Part shown: positions 37,341-49,141 of the stretch, in pieces | Layout: each line of letters opens with the position of its first letter | Position numbering within the stretch: position 1 is the first letter of the stretch | DNA from: Setaria digitata | Lineage: Eukaryota; Nematoda; Chromadorea; Rhabditida; Setariidae | Reading direction: 5' to 3' | Length of the DNA: 51,434 nucleotides | Assembly (NCBI GenBank): GCA_003640385.1 | Contig: RCAB01000440.1 | Location: 1-51,434, forward strand | Made by a program: the position numbers and the translations under genes | Notes under the pieces: model-generated | What the model saw: the letters and a program-made list of their open reading frames with translations, nothing else | What the model was told of the DNA's origin: nothing | Databases searched by the model: none

Positions 37341-39448
37341 ATGGATGACCGTCTCGCTTTCCCATGGGCATTGATATGTTCTGTACCGAATAAGGATTCT
37401 GTACCCGCACTGCGGTAAGACTTGGTTTTCGTCAGAGTTCTTAACTTTTTGTCAGTGAACTATAATTAGTTTCCTTGCTGAGATAGAATGCTAGTAATAT
37501 AAGCTTAGACCATGTTGTTAGCAAGCTTATATCTTGACTTGCTAACAGCGATCATTCTAACAGTTGTCTTTTGGGATAGAGTATTGTTTATTCCTTGACT
37601 TTTTATTTCATTATGAAATGTTTTTTAATAATGTAGAACAAGGAGGGATAATTTTTTCAATTCTCTTTTCACTAAACATTCTCCTTTTTTAAGGGAATTC
37701 ACTCTATGGCTTACAAGAACATTGCAAAACGAAGCAATTCAATATGGATTTACCCATCGATTCGATAAAGAACCGAGAGTTGTGTTCTATACAACCCCTG
37801 GAAATGAAAACGAAATTAGGACAACATATAGTACCATTCATAAAGGTATTTTCATGACTAATATTGATTCTAATTATCACGAAGTAAATGAGGTATTCGA
37901 ATACCTTGTTATAGATAATGCCACAGTTGATGGAGAAATTATCAACGGGTATCGAAGTAATTGGTATTGGGCATGTTTGCGTTCACAAAAATTAACTCCG
38001 CAGTGACTGGCAAGCAAGAGGTAGTATAATATTCTACCATTTTGTCCCATTTCAATCTGAACCTTTTCTACCATAAGGTTCAATGATTGGTTCCTTACCT
38101 TACTCTCCCTATTCAATCTCAACTACTAACTTTATAAGTTGCTGTGTTTTAGTCGAGAAATCACTAGTTAAAGTTAACAGTAAAAATCCAAGCAGCTTAT
38201 ATATCATTTTTGTATTTTCTTCACTTACAAACTTCGTCATACGACAATTCGTTTATATGTTGCTATTCGCTCTGCATTTCAGATCATCCTGAAGTTATAG
38301 TTGTATTTCATATCTTACCTGAACCAAATTCAATTGAGTATAAATTAATGAAGGAATTGGCTGATGAATTTGACCTGATACGGCAGGGAGTACTGTTCGA
38401 GAAAGCAATTACTCATTTTAAAGACTGTGATATTAAGGAAGTACTTGGCAATATTCATCAGTGGTTCAGTCGTCGTATTTCACGATTAGTCGCTTTAGAA
38501 AAAAAGTAAAGTTCTTTATTCTTATTTCTGGGACATCTGTTTAATTCATTTATGATTGGAATTATGATATTTAAGGGAAACTTCCAGCAGTAATATTTTG
38601 ATTTACAATTTCTGGGAAAATCTTTTCGTTTTTAACGGTTACTTGTTACTGCTAATGTTATTACTACTTCCGTGCTGAGAAGTTCAGGTTCATTTTCTAG
38701 AAATAACATCGTATAGGACGAAGGAAAGTAATTAATTCCAATCAACTTTTCATTTTATTGTAGGACTTGTGGGAAATTTAGCTTACGAATTGGTGAAGAA
38801 GGCAAGCATGTAACAAACATAACATCTTTTACAATGAACAATGTCGCTGCTGCAGTTTTAAAGGTCCTTCATAATAAAGACGATGATACATTTCAAAATG
38901 TTAATGGTACTTATTTCATTTTCAGACAGTCAATTTCAGGTCTCTCCAGTAGTTTTAAATTTACATTGGTGAATAAGATGTGGAGAAATAATACTAGTTA
39001 GAACAAATCAAAGTTATGGAGTTAGCTTAAAATCTGGCTAGAGAAGAATTGTTCATCACAAAAACGGTTGAACACTGAACACCTTCATCTTCATCTTCAG
39101 TTTTTGATCTTTAAGATTATTATCGAAAGTCGTACTCATAATAAAGAAGTATCAATTGAAGTGAAAGTTTCAGTGAAAGCAGTTGTTGAAGTGTCTGGTT
39201 ACCCTTCAATTTGCAATGAATTCGAAATCGCCAATATTTTTAGTGGTTTCCGAGTTGTCAGTATAACGAAAAGTTTAATTAAGGGTACATTGGTGGAATT
39301 CGCAAATGAACTTCATGCAGCTCAAGCTGCTATTGAGTATAATAAAAAATGGATTGATTCGAAACATTCGTTGTCAGTGCTGCCCATTCATCCAGAAGTA
39401 GTTAAAGAAGTAAAAGCAGTTCTAAGCAATGAACGTGTGTCTAGTTAG
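37341..39448 (+). CDS. unknown protein with RRM-like C-terminal region
   Basis: The only clear plus-strand gene. Exons: 37341-37414 (ATG GAT GAC, ending CG|GTAAGA), 37694-37956, 38282-38505, 38764 to 38897 or 38906, and ~39102/39117-39448 (TAG). The first three junctions close in phase; the last is phase-consistent only with the donor AAT|GTTAAT. About 340 residues. The N-terminus is hydrophobic but no clean signal peptide (MDDRLAFPWALICSVPNKDS). The middle has RVVFYTTPGNENEIRTTYST and VIVVFHILPEPNSIEYKLMK, then KTCGKFSLRIGEEGKHVTNI. The C-terminal ~75 residues look like an RRM: VEVSGYP as RNP2, KGTLVEFANELHAAQAAIEY in the RNP1 place, without the RNP1 aromatics. I do not recognise the family. 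Confidence 0.78.
37497..37547. repeat. overlapping inverted repeats
   Basis: Two inverted repeats interlock in the first intron of the plus-strand gene. ATATAAGCTT (37497-37506) pairs with AAGCTTATAT (37523-37532). TGTTAGCAAG (37516-37525) pairs with CTTGCTAACA (37538-37547). The hairpins share the bases AAG and cannot form together. Confidence 0.8.
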
Positions 39449-40404
39449 TTACCCTCCCGCTAGTTCCAGATTTTGTTTAAAATGTTTGGCTTGTGAAGTT
39501 AAATATCTCTTCCGTTTGTAAAAGGTATCACTATGTTTTTTAATTTTGTGTATTATATATGGTTATCATCAAGCAATCCAAAGGGATACCACTGTTCGTT
39601 TCTTACATTTTCTTTCATTTATATTATCATGAAGCTAACTGCCTTAATCCTTCACAGATCTGATAGTAAAATAATCATAATCACACTTCCCCCTATGTTT
39701 CGAGATTTTTTCCCAGTTCTTTTGAAGGCTTTTGATGTTTTAATAAGAGAACAATTTCTTTCTGAAACGCCTACACATGGATATTTCTAAGACGATTACA
39801 CCCGACTTTAATGGCGCAGCAAATCTTATTTGCGCTGCACAGCGTTCTAAAATGTTTTTTTTTGAAGCATTTTGCTGAGTCAAACCTAATCATTTTGTTT
39901 AAAGTCATACACTTATCTATAGAAAATTTTTGTGTCAACTGTATACGTACAGTTTGATGATCTCCTGCTAATGTTGTCGATGGAAAAGTATTCATCCGAA
40001 TAAAGGCAATTTCAGATTATACACTGTTATTTAGCTTTTGTAATGTTAAATTTTTATTGTTTTGCTTCTTGAGGAATTCCAACGTGTTTCCTTGATTGTT
40101 ATTTTGAATAAGTGGTAACTATATTGTCGGCTTAACAGAAAAACTGTCGAAAATGCAGTTAAGTTACATTGGCTCCTTAGAAATTTTTATTTATATCCGA
40201 AATATAAAACGAGGAACACTGAATTAACTTCAAACAATAGGGGAGAACAGTTGTGTATTCATTAAAATACGTCCACTCATATTGCTGAGTTTTGAAAGCG
40301 AGAACAGAATCGAACTCATATACTAATGCTCTAAAATTATTTTGAAAAACTGCTTAAAAAATGGAACTTCACAGTTCAAGGAAATGAGACCAGAGCCTGG
40401 AGAA
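39449..40404. other. 3' flank of the plus-strand gene; isolated candidate exon
   Basis: Mostly AT-rich non-coding. At 39659-39790 (+), after a CTTCACAG acceptor, an open stretch reads SDSKIIIITLPPMFRDFFPV and continues to a stop at HGYF. It could be an alternative last exon of the plus-strand gene, but no in-phase donor near 39440 is convincing. Confidence 0.4.
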
Positions 40405-40773
40405 TTACCACCACCAAAGCGGTATCGGTTCGCGAAGCATCAGTTCCTGGCAGGGATTTGACTTCATTTTCCAATTTGGGTCTACTTTGATCGGAATTCT
40501 TCGGTATTCTGTGATTTCATCAGTAGGAACTGTTATCTTCAGGATACCTTCTGCACTTAATTCTGATGATAAATTCTCTTCTTTGGCACTTTTCGGTAGT
40601 ATGTAAGTGCGAGTGAAATAACGTTCAACCGTACCACTTCCTTCCTGACGTTCATCGTGATGTCCGGAGACGATCAGTTCCCGACCATGAACATTCACTT
40701 TTAAATCATCAGCGTGGAAACCGGACACATCTAATGTCACCTCGAACTGATTTCTTCTTCCTTCATTCGACAT
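40405..40773 (-). CDS. small heat-shock protein (alpha-crystallin/Hsp20), possibly lacking a 5' exon
   Basis: ATP-independent chaperone. From the ATG at 40773 it has 122 residues. The alpha-crystallin domain covers most of it: FEVTLDVSGFHADDLKVNVH, GRELIVSGHHDERQ, RYFTRTYILP and LSAEGILKITVP. The C-terminal extension has the Ile-Pro-Ile (IXI) motif (RRIPIKVD) used for oligomer contacts. The reading frame stays open to ~40855 upstream, but ATG 40773 directly follows TTGCAG, so either this is a trans-spliced start or an upstream exon supplies the usual N-terminal arm, which is nearly absent here. The tail ends in Pro-Leu-Trp-Trp-Trp, which I do not know from other family members. No clear heat-shock elements were found upstream. 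Confidence 0.92.
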   Translation of the reverse strand: MSNEGRRNQFEVTLDVSGFHADDLKVNVHGRELIVSGHHDERQEGSGTVERYFTRTYILPKSAKEENLSSELSAEGILKITVPTDEITEYRRIPIKVDPNWKMKSNPCQELMLREPIPLWWW

Positions 40774-40797
40774 CTGCAACATTAGTCTTCGTTCCAA

Positions 40798-43146
40798 TGA
40801 TAGAATAACGATACCAGTTTCTTCACAAGGATGATATGAGCGTTACACCTGATAGAAATCCCAACCTTATTACCTGAAGTCGCGCTACTTGAGTTTCTCA
40901 ATTCACAAACTTTATTTCCTACATTCAGATAGTAATCCAAACAAATTCACTACTAGCGGTGGAACAAAATTTGTAAAAATACATACGAAGCACTCCCATT
41001 TTGTATACAAAATACAAGCTGGCCTATAGCATTTCAAACCAAATTGAAACAACTTGGTAGCATTGATGACCTGCTAAATCTTTAAACATTGATACTAAAA
41101 TCTACATTCCTCTGCTTAATAATCTCAAGGAAGGAGAATTTTTCAAGTTTAGCCGTCCATCTAAAAAAAAAAAAATCATCTAAGGATTCCATTGACAACT
41201 GTCTTCTTGATGCATATCGTAGTTACCGAAATCCCATTTCCGAAGTGTGGAATCTGGAAAGAAAGGGCGATACGAAAAATAACGAACAAAGTAGAGATTG
41301 ACCAACTAATGGGCAAATAATCAACGAAATGATAAGACAAACTTGACATTTTATATACAGACAGAGAGAGCAGCAGGCACTTCTTTAAATGTTCTGGATT
41401 TTTCTTTCGATCTAAGGTGAAGTCTTGAAGCGGGAGATAAGGTTAACGATCTCGAAGTGAGAAGGCGATGATAGGTGAGGGAAGAGGTCTGTTATCAAAT
41501 TAGTAAGGAAAAAGTCTTGCTGTTCATCTCTTCACGAGATCAAGCAACTTCATAAGATATTAGCAACATGTAAGTCATGCAGTCCTCAAAATTGGGATGG
41601 ATAAAACAGTTCTTAGAAAGCTGGAACGCGAATAAACAACCTATTGCTCAAGATGCTTTATCTCATCAAATACCGCTGTTAACAGTGCCCAAATAGAATA
41701 AGAGGAAGGAAAAACACCGTAATAACCACAATAGATGTATGTAGCAATACTAGTATATCACTAATATAAGAATAATTAATAATTATAATTACTATTTGCA
41801 TCTTGTTACGATTCAAGCCACCGCATTTCTATGATAACTATAAATTTCGTTACAAAACAAGCAAAAATCAAAAGGAATGAGTAATGATAAAAGAAGAAGG
41901 TCAAGAATTGAAATTTATCACTTAAAATTTCATTTATATAGGCAAGACTGACATCTCCTAGAGCGTTCTAGAATTTTTCAATTTAACATAACATTTTGGA
42001 GGGGAAGGATAGGTCAGTTGCATAAATGCCTATTTCTCTTTAAGAAGAATTCTTTGCATTAATAATGCGTGGATGTGATCTATAGTATTACACAAAATAG
42101 AAGTAATTTAGCTGAAACAACACTAAATAGGAGTAATTTGTGAAAGAACAAGGAGAGAGTAATGCTGAAAAAAGGAATTGCACACTTTCCAACATCGGTG
42201 ATGCTTTAGATTCGTCTAAGCTATCTTCGGAAGACATTACAGGGTGAAGAGTGATTGCATTTGAACACATGCGTCAATATAAGTGTTCATTATTACAGTT
42301 GATGCCTACAGTGGTGACGAAAAAACTACTAAACTAAATGAATAACAACGCCTAAAGAAGCATAGCAATATTTGCTATTAGACGTGAGACCATTCAAGTT
42401 CAATCTACTTCGGTATATTATTACCTGCCCACAAAGGAACCTGGAATTACAGAAAGGATGGTCATAACGACACAAGAAACTGAATAAGGAATATGATGGA
42501 AGCAAAAGTGAGCAGAAACTATCAACAGTATTAAGTAAAACTTCAAACCAGGAAAAATAATATCAACAGTAAACTTTTGAAGGGAAGCATAATACGATGT
42601 CAAATTATTCAGCGATAATTTGATGCAAAGAAAACAAAAATTCAAACTGAAGTAAGTATGATAAACATGACGTTAAAACACAGTACACACGACAACAATA
42701 TAAAACATCTCTCCTGAAAAGAAGTTTGAAAGTAAATGAAACGTATTTTCTTGAGAGTGATATTGGATTTATCAAGTTCTTCTGCTATTTAATTTCATTT
42801 TAATGATTTCAGAAAAGCATGCATTTGCAAAAAATTTACGAATACTGATAAAATAGCCCTGGCTGATTAAAATAAAACGTAAAGCATCTTCCCATCAAAG
42901 AAAGATCCGGTAAAAGACTGTGAACTTCCGAGGAAAAGTAATCAGTATCACACGTAAGTGAGAAAATGAAACAACTAGATAGTTCTAGTTATTTTAGTTA
43001 TCCCCGTAATCAAAGATAATCACATGCTAGCAAAAATTTTGTTCTGTGAGCGAATTCCACTTTATTTCGGTCATACTAGTTTAATAGAAAGTGTGATATT
43101 TTAATCACGTGCTAAGTGTTGAAGAATTACCAATTCGAAAATTTAC
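40798..43146. other. intergenic between the sHSP start and the zinc-finger stop
   Basis: About 2.3 kb without a recognised gene. Minus-strand open frames at 42270-42088 and 42645-42421 have no splice partners; the latter is hydrophobic but AT-driven. A missing 5' exon of the sHSP gene could lie here, but none could be phased with confidence. Confidence 0.5.
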
Positions 43147-46100
43147 CTAAGTAGCACCATTCTCAAGTTCTGTTAAGTGCCCACTGAAACATGAAGTATT
43201 GGGATAGGACCGTACATCCATCAAGTTGATTCTTCTTGGATGTTCCTTTGCACGCAAGCGCAACAGTGCAACATGAAATATTACTCCACAATTCTCCTCT
43301 GAAAGAAACAATCACTCATAATATGAAAATGTCTAGCCAAAGCAAAACTTCTATAATGTTACGATGAGAAAATTTTATGACTTCTTTCATAACAGAGAGT
43401 GCTTAATTTTTCGGTCAAAATTACATGAACATGCCAGTTATTACAAGCAATGGCTCATAGTTATCTAGGGAGCTATTCATTTTCCACCAAATTACTTCTG
43501 ATTCGTGAATAATGAGGTGAGTGGTAACAGACTTGACTTTAGATTGCACCTGGAAATAAACATTAATAGACACTTCAGTGCAGTGTTCTTTTACTTTATC
43601 TTCATCCTGAACACCATTTCAAAAAAAAAAAAACTATTGAAATTTAAATATATATTACAACTACTCATCTTCACTTATCTTCGACAGAGAACTCTCTCTT
43701 CCAAAATTTTTTTGATTACAATGAAGTCATAGCTTCGCTCGGAAGGGATTATGTCAATGAATAATGATTTCTCGCTTCCGAACTCTTTTTGAGATTTCGA
43801 AAATCTCAAAACTTACCATTTTTTATGCAAGCGTCATCAAAAGCGATCAGGAAATTAAAACGCTTTCAAACATTATGCTAATTATGAGGAATTTTTGTAG
43901 AGTTTCATATATTTAAAAAATGACTGAAAGGAGAGCAGTGATATGAACAATTATAATTTTATGACTCGGCAAACAGTGATATCCTCAACGACTTTTTAGA
44001 ATAAATATTTTTATTTTTGCTTTTGCGAACAAAAACAGCAGGAAATTATAGCAAGAGAAATACTTTCGCAATAGGATTAATGAACAAAGGTGATAAATAC
44101 TTTCAGAACTAAAAAAATAAAGAAGTTTAAAACATGCTTACAATTCAAGCACGAAAACATTCCTGAAGAAGCCCATAATCCAATTTACACTTAATCAACT
44201 CAACTATTCTATGAAGATTCAAATTTATATTCTAAAGGTTAGAATTGACAACTCCGCACTAAAATCTTTCTAGATCCAAGTATGCGCATTCCTTCCCTGA
44301 ATAAGATCAATTCCCTTCAGGATTCATCATCTCTGCAAAAATAAATATCATCCCATAATGAAAACTATGATTACAGACAACTAAAATTTGTACACCTAAT
44401 GAAAAAGGTGAGATAAGATAATCTCGTACCTTACATCATTCCAAGTTAAAAATTCCTTGAATTAACATTTTCATAACTGTCATGTCATTCATGAAGTAGC
44501 TACAGGGTCATGGCACAGAATTTGGTAATCAAATATTCTCAACTTCATTTAATTTAATTATAAAGGATCGCTTACAATGGATAACAAAAAGTGCCTCATT
44601 ATTGCTATAACAAGTTTTTTTATAGAAGAATAATCTTGTCTCATACCATACTAAGAGTTCAGAGCGATAAAGGGGATGTGCTTAGCAAGTCCAGTGGTGA
44701 TCCATTCATTTTTTTTATGGATTACGAAGTATTTGTTATCAGACATCCTAACATCCCTCTTCTACGAAGTATACTTAACCTTCTATACTGCTACACCTAA
44801 ATTATTCTTCTATTATGAGGATCTTTTCTACGAAACTTTATATTCGATAATTTTTTAATATATGGAGAAAAGCATACCCATGAAATATTGCTCGAAATCC
44901 CGGTATAACAAATCGCAATTACTCTTTGCATCCCACAAATCCTCATTGATTGCACATAAAGCTTGCTTTCTTGTTGAAAACATAGTAAATCTGTAAAACT
45001 AGCTATTTGTGTTTCTCTAATTTCAAAATCTTATGCGAGAAGTTTAGTTTCAACTACCAGAGGTTTTTGCAACAACTTTTCATTACACAGTGCAACATAC
45101 TTTCCGATATTTGTGATAGAAATGCTGCTGCACCTAAATTTTTATATGTATCCAACAATTGGTAGTGGGTTATTAGAAATTCATACCCAGTCTTTACAAA
45201 ACAACAAAACTTCTTGTGTTTTCTCAAGCTGAATTCATTGTTGCATATCACTGTACAGGAAGGGCATTCCAAAGTTGTACTCCTATAGTCACCTCGAGCT
45301 ATTACATCGTGTTTCTCACTGAAAAATGTCGTAATCTTAAACGATGAGAAAGTTCAAGTTCACTTTGTCAGATTTTGACTTTTCTTATGGACTCTGCGCT
45401 GTACAACTAAATAATAATTTTAAAAAAAAAAAGTCTACAGTTTTAAAACATTGAAAAAGGAAACACCGAAATAAAAACAAATTGCATTACCAGTAAGCAC
45501 CTCTGGTAGAAAACTTAATAAACATATTAAATTTTTTAACTGAAAAAAGAAAGAAAACATACAGAAAATGGCTTTTTATTTCAAGAATGTTAGCGAAAAA
45601 TTCAGTGCAAAAGGAGCAACGGTATCGTCGTCGGATGTAGTGTGGTATTTCCTTATGAGTTTCGAGAACAATCCGTGATTCGGTTTTGAAATGACACAAA
45701 TGACATTCTAACTGCACCTGTATATTGAGTACTTCTTTAACTAGAGAAAGAACAAATAACTTTTCACATAGAGAAAGTAACATCCTAAGTAATATAAACT
45801 AAAAGACATTGTTTGAAGGTTTGAAACACTACTTTTAAAATTATAATGACTCTTTATACTCCTTTTAGCTTCATTTAAGTTTTGTTCTTCATACAGCATA
45901 AACTAACCAGATCAGTCATTTTTCCAACTGTGGTCAAACTATTGGAAACGATATTTCTTCCAAGTTCAAACAAAAGGTTGGACATGTGCACGGCCTTTTG
46001 ACTAACTGTTCCCAACAATAAATTATCAGCGTAAAGCATCCTTCTTTCCTTCTTTTTGACTATTCCAGATTTTGCAAGTCTTCGCAACAATTCTTCGAAA

Positions 46101-46933
46101 GTTATGTCCGCATCATATTCAGCAACTAACATGACAATCTTAAATGGCAAAAATCTTTTTTACTTCACATTTCTATCTACTCTTGTTTAGTTCTTTATTT
46201 CTCAGGTAAAAAAGACAACTAGTGTCTTGAAACTTTCCTAGAGCTGTTCTGAAATATGAATTAAGATTTGTTATAATTCAAATCATACCATTCATGTTAG
46301 TAAACGTGAGAGCTCCGATGACAGTATTGGAATTGAAATTCAAGATGTCTAAAGAAACCTGTGAGGGAGGTATGAAGATGGCCTTCGGGAGTACAAAGTT
46401 TCCAAATACTGATAATGACTGCGTCAATAGAGGATGAAGCCGTGCTTCCCTTGCATAAATATTTCGCAGAAATATGGTTAATCTCCTGTAAGAATTTAAT
46501 ATGAAATAATGAGCTATGTTTTACCTCCGCCTTTCCGACCTTAACATTTCGATTCTCTCTGCTTTTTAAATTTCATTTCCTTAATCAACCTTGCAATCTT
46601 TCGTAATCCCTATCCTATTAATTATCAATTCCAACTCTTCACATCATCTATAAATATCTTTCGACTTATTCTACTTCGCTTGCTGCTCTGGACACATCCT
46701 TCAACATCGAGCAAACAGTGATAATGCCAAACAACGAAGCTAGCTGACAACTTATCTTTTTTGATAAATTTCGCGTCTTATCTTGATTTCTTCATTAAAA
46801 ACATTGCGTTACAACGAATAAAGTAACAGTCTTACTTGGTATTAATTGAGTCATCCGCACATTTCTCTACCATCTCTTTTGCAACCGCACGCAAGAAAAT
46901 TTTGTTGCTACTATCATTCTTCTGTAGCCATTC
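43147..46933 (-). CDS. C2H2 zinc-finger protein, 5' end not found
   Basis: Probable nuclear regulator. Exons: 46933-~46838 (EWLQKNDSSNKIFLRAVAKE), ~46489-46290 (LRNIYAREARLHPLLTQSLS), ~46139-45895 (DITFEELLRRLAKSGIVKKK), 45740-45563, 45318-45187, 44991-44878 and 43298-43147 (TAG). The last five close in phase; the 46290/46139 junction does not, so a small exon or site is missing. Fingers: CHLCHFKTESRIVLETH with an x4-His end; CSFCTEFFANILEIKSHFLE completed by KH across an intron; and CPSCTVICNNEFSLRKHKKF ending in Cys. The paired CHLCxFKT and CSFC fingers recall POGZ or MEP-1-like proteins of chromatin complexes, but I cannot confirm orthology. The N-terminal half looks helical and has no known motif. 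Confidence 0.8.
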
Positions 46934-48205
46934 CTAAACATTGAACACTGTTGTCTTTCTCATCGAAGGTGACGTACGTGTTCGTTCCAGATACGAACAC
47001 GCAAACATTTCATTCCGATGGCGATTTTAACGGTTTCAACGTGCCACAACGTACGTTCATGGGAAAATGTTCTGTATGTAGCTAAAACTCCTTAGAAGGA
47101 AATGGAAAAAATTCAACAACCGGCTGGGAAGAGAAAATGAGTCAGTGATTGATTGTTAATGAGATTTCGTGATTCTTTCTTCCGCTGCTAATCATCTGGT
47201 CATTGAGAACGATTTTATAATATTATACAGGATGTAAATCAGTTGTGATATGATATGATAACAAACTGTACAATGGATTTATCAGCTTCAATTAGTGAAA
47301 ATCAGATTGATGGGAATTTCTGTTAAATTATTTTCGAGGTTGAGAAATGAAAGGTAATTTCTCTTTCCATTCTGCGATTTCTTACACCTGTTACTCATTC
47401 CAGGCCCGAAACAGAATAATCGGAACAAACCTCTTCTTCTCGTTCGATATTTTCATTATCACTAGTCCTTTCTTGCATTCTGTTCCTCCGGTAGGTCTTC
47501 TAGTTCCTGGAATTGTTCAAAGTTACTCTTACCTACCTTAACCATTCATGTATAAGAATGTTTCGGTAGTTATATGTACGTGTGCGTTGCAATACACGTA
47601 ACTGGAGATACGTAAAATACGCAAGTGATTTGTTACGATACAACTGAACTCAATTTCCTGTCATTTCACACTAATCATTAACAAGTTGAATTGTTTATTT
47701 CCACGTTCACCAATTATTAACTCTCATCCTTCAGCCTAGCATTTTGAATTCTCGTCTTCGAGAGTAGTGCAGTGAGAAGTTTGTCTGGCAAATTTCAAGT
47801 ATATTTTCTTTATCAGACGATCAGAGGAAGCAGTCAGATTAGAATGTTCACTCTGAGGTTATGATACGGTCACCTAGTCTTTAGTATTTTGAATTAAACA
47901 TTAGTGTAAATACTGAAGTATAGGAAACGTCGGAGGGAGAATTGATAGTGGCAGGGCTATTCCGTTGATGGATACGGTCGTATAAGGTGATACGAGATGA
48001 TTTGTATCGGTAACTTCTGATTAATTATCATTTCAAGAAGTCTTTGATACTTTACTGAATATATTTTTTCTTTCTCTCTCTTCCCAATATGATTTCTGTT
48101 CCAGTGATATTGAAGTAATTAATAAAATGTCGAAGATGGCAAGGATTAAATTGTTATTCTGATAATCCTGATATTCACAATTTTTGCAATATCTACTGAG
48201 CCATA
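46934..48205. other. upstream of the zinc-finger gene; no exon supported
   Basis: Should contain the missing 5' exon(s) of the zinc-finger gene and the 3' flank of the first TIL gene. A perfect 9-bp inverted repeat, CGTGTTCGT (46977-46985) and ACGAACACG (46993-47001), lies 44 nt upstream of the first recognised exon. Confidence 0.5.
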
Positions 48206-49141
48206 TCATGGACATTCATTGATTGGGACACATTTGCCATCTTTATTTCGTCGAATATTCTTATGCTTAATACATTGACATCGTGGTCGATAGCATCTCT
48301 TATAGCATATTACCTGAAAAAAATTCTTTTTTTCTCTCTCCTTATCGATTACTGTTCTAATGGAATTACTCAGTTGTCTACTTCTGATCAACTAATTAAT
48401 TAATTAATATGCTGAAAAATTTCAGTCCGCTCTCGAAAAATGTGAATGATATTTTGAGACAAATGATAACACGATGGCATGTGTGCTAACTCACATTCTA
48501 TTTTTTTTTTTTACAGAAGCTAAATAAAATGCATTTTAAGAGTGTTTAATGGAGGGTGTTGAAATATGCCCATGATATACGTCAATTTCACGTGCGTGTT
48601 CCACTCTCTTCCTTTCATCGATCCCTTACAATAACATGGTTGAAAGGAAAATCAGATATCTCTTTATCATCATTCACAAGAATCATGGTTATTATTAAAA
48701 CAAGGAACTTAAAACTAGAGATTTATTAAATCTATACTTACTGGTTCAATATCATCACAAGTTAATTCACATCCACTAGCACAGAAAGGAGTCCATTCTT
48801 CGTTTGGTCCACAATTAGGCCTTCCATTCATGGCGATGCAAAAAATTGCCAAAATCTGCATTAAATTTTAATGCACTTCTTGTTCTCAATCATTGCAATA
48901 TCTAACTATTTTAACTTACTAAACTAAAATAAAACAGCTTAATTAATTGCCCTAATTAATCACTAGTCAGTGAAANTTTGTTCTCAATCATTGCAATATC
49001 TAACTATTTTAACTTAACTAAAATAAAACAGCTTAATTAATTGCCCTAATTAATCACTAGTCAGTGAAATAATAAAGTGAAGTGAGAATTTTAAAGAAAC
49101 AAACAATGACTTACTACAAATATAAAAGCTATAAAAACCAT
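48206..49141 (-). CDS. secreted TIL-domain serine protease inhibitor 1 (Lys-Arg reactive site)
   Basis: Ascaris-type (TIL, I8) inhibitor. Exon 1 (49141-49115) encodes MVFIAFIFV. Exon 2 (~48857-48742, after TTTTTAG) continues the signal peptide (ILAIFCIAMNG) and gives CGPNEEWTPFCASGCELTCD. Exon 3 (~48313-48206) gives CYKRCYRPRCQCIKHKN, KDGKCVPINECP and TGA. Ten cysteines are in the family spacing. Between Cys5 and Cys6 the reactive loop is Tyr-Lys-Arg; in Ascaris inhibitors P1 is the middle residue, so P1 Lys and P1' Arg predict inhibition of trypsin-like enzymes. Intron 1 holds a local duplication with an N. The start follows a TTATAG acceptor by 4 nt. Confidence 0.92.
48880..49068. repeat. 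~95-bp near-identical direct duplication around a single N
   Basis: The stretch beginning TTGTTCTCAATCATTGC and ending AATCACTAGTCAGTGAAA occurs at 48880-48975 and again from 48978, with N at 48976. The copies differ by a 4-bp indel (ACTTACTAAACTAAAA versus ACTTAACTAAAA). It lies in intron 1 of TIL inhibitor 1 and has the same character as the duplication at 3.4 kb, pointing to an assembly join. Confidence 0.9.

Noticed and set aside
40260..40350. tRNA-like B-box (GAGTTCGATTCTG on the minus strand)
   Set aside because: No matching A-box, acceptor stem or anticodon loop could be found around it.
42421..42645. Hydrophobic minus-strand frame as a membrane protein or 5' exon of the sHSP
   Set aside because: No in-phase donor into the sHSP exon; hydrophobicity is explained by T-rich sequence.
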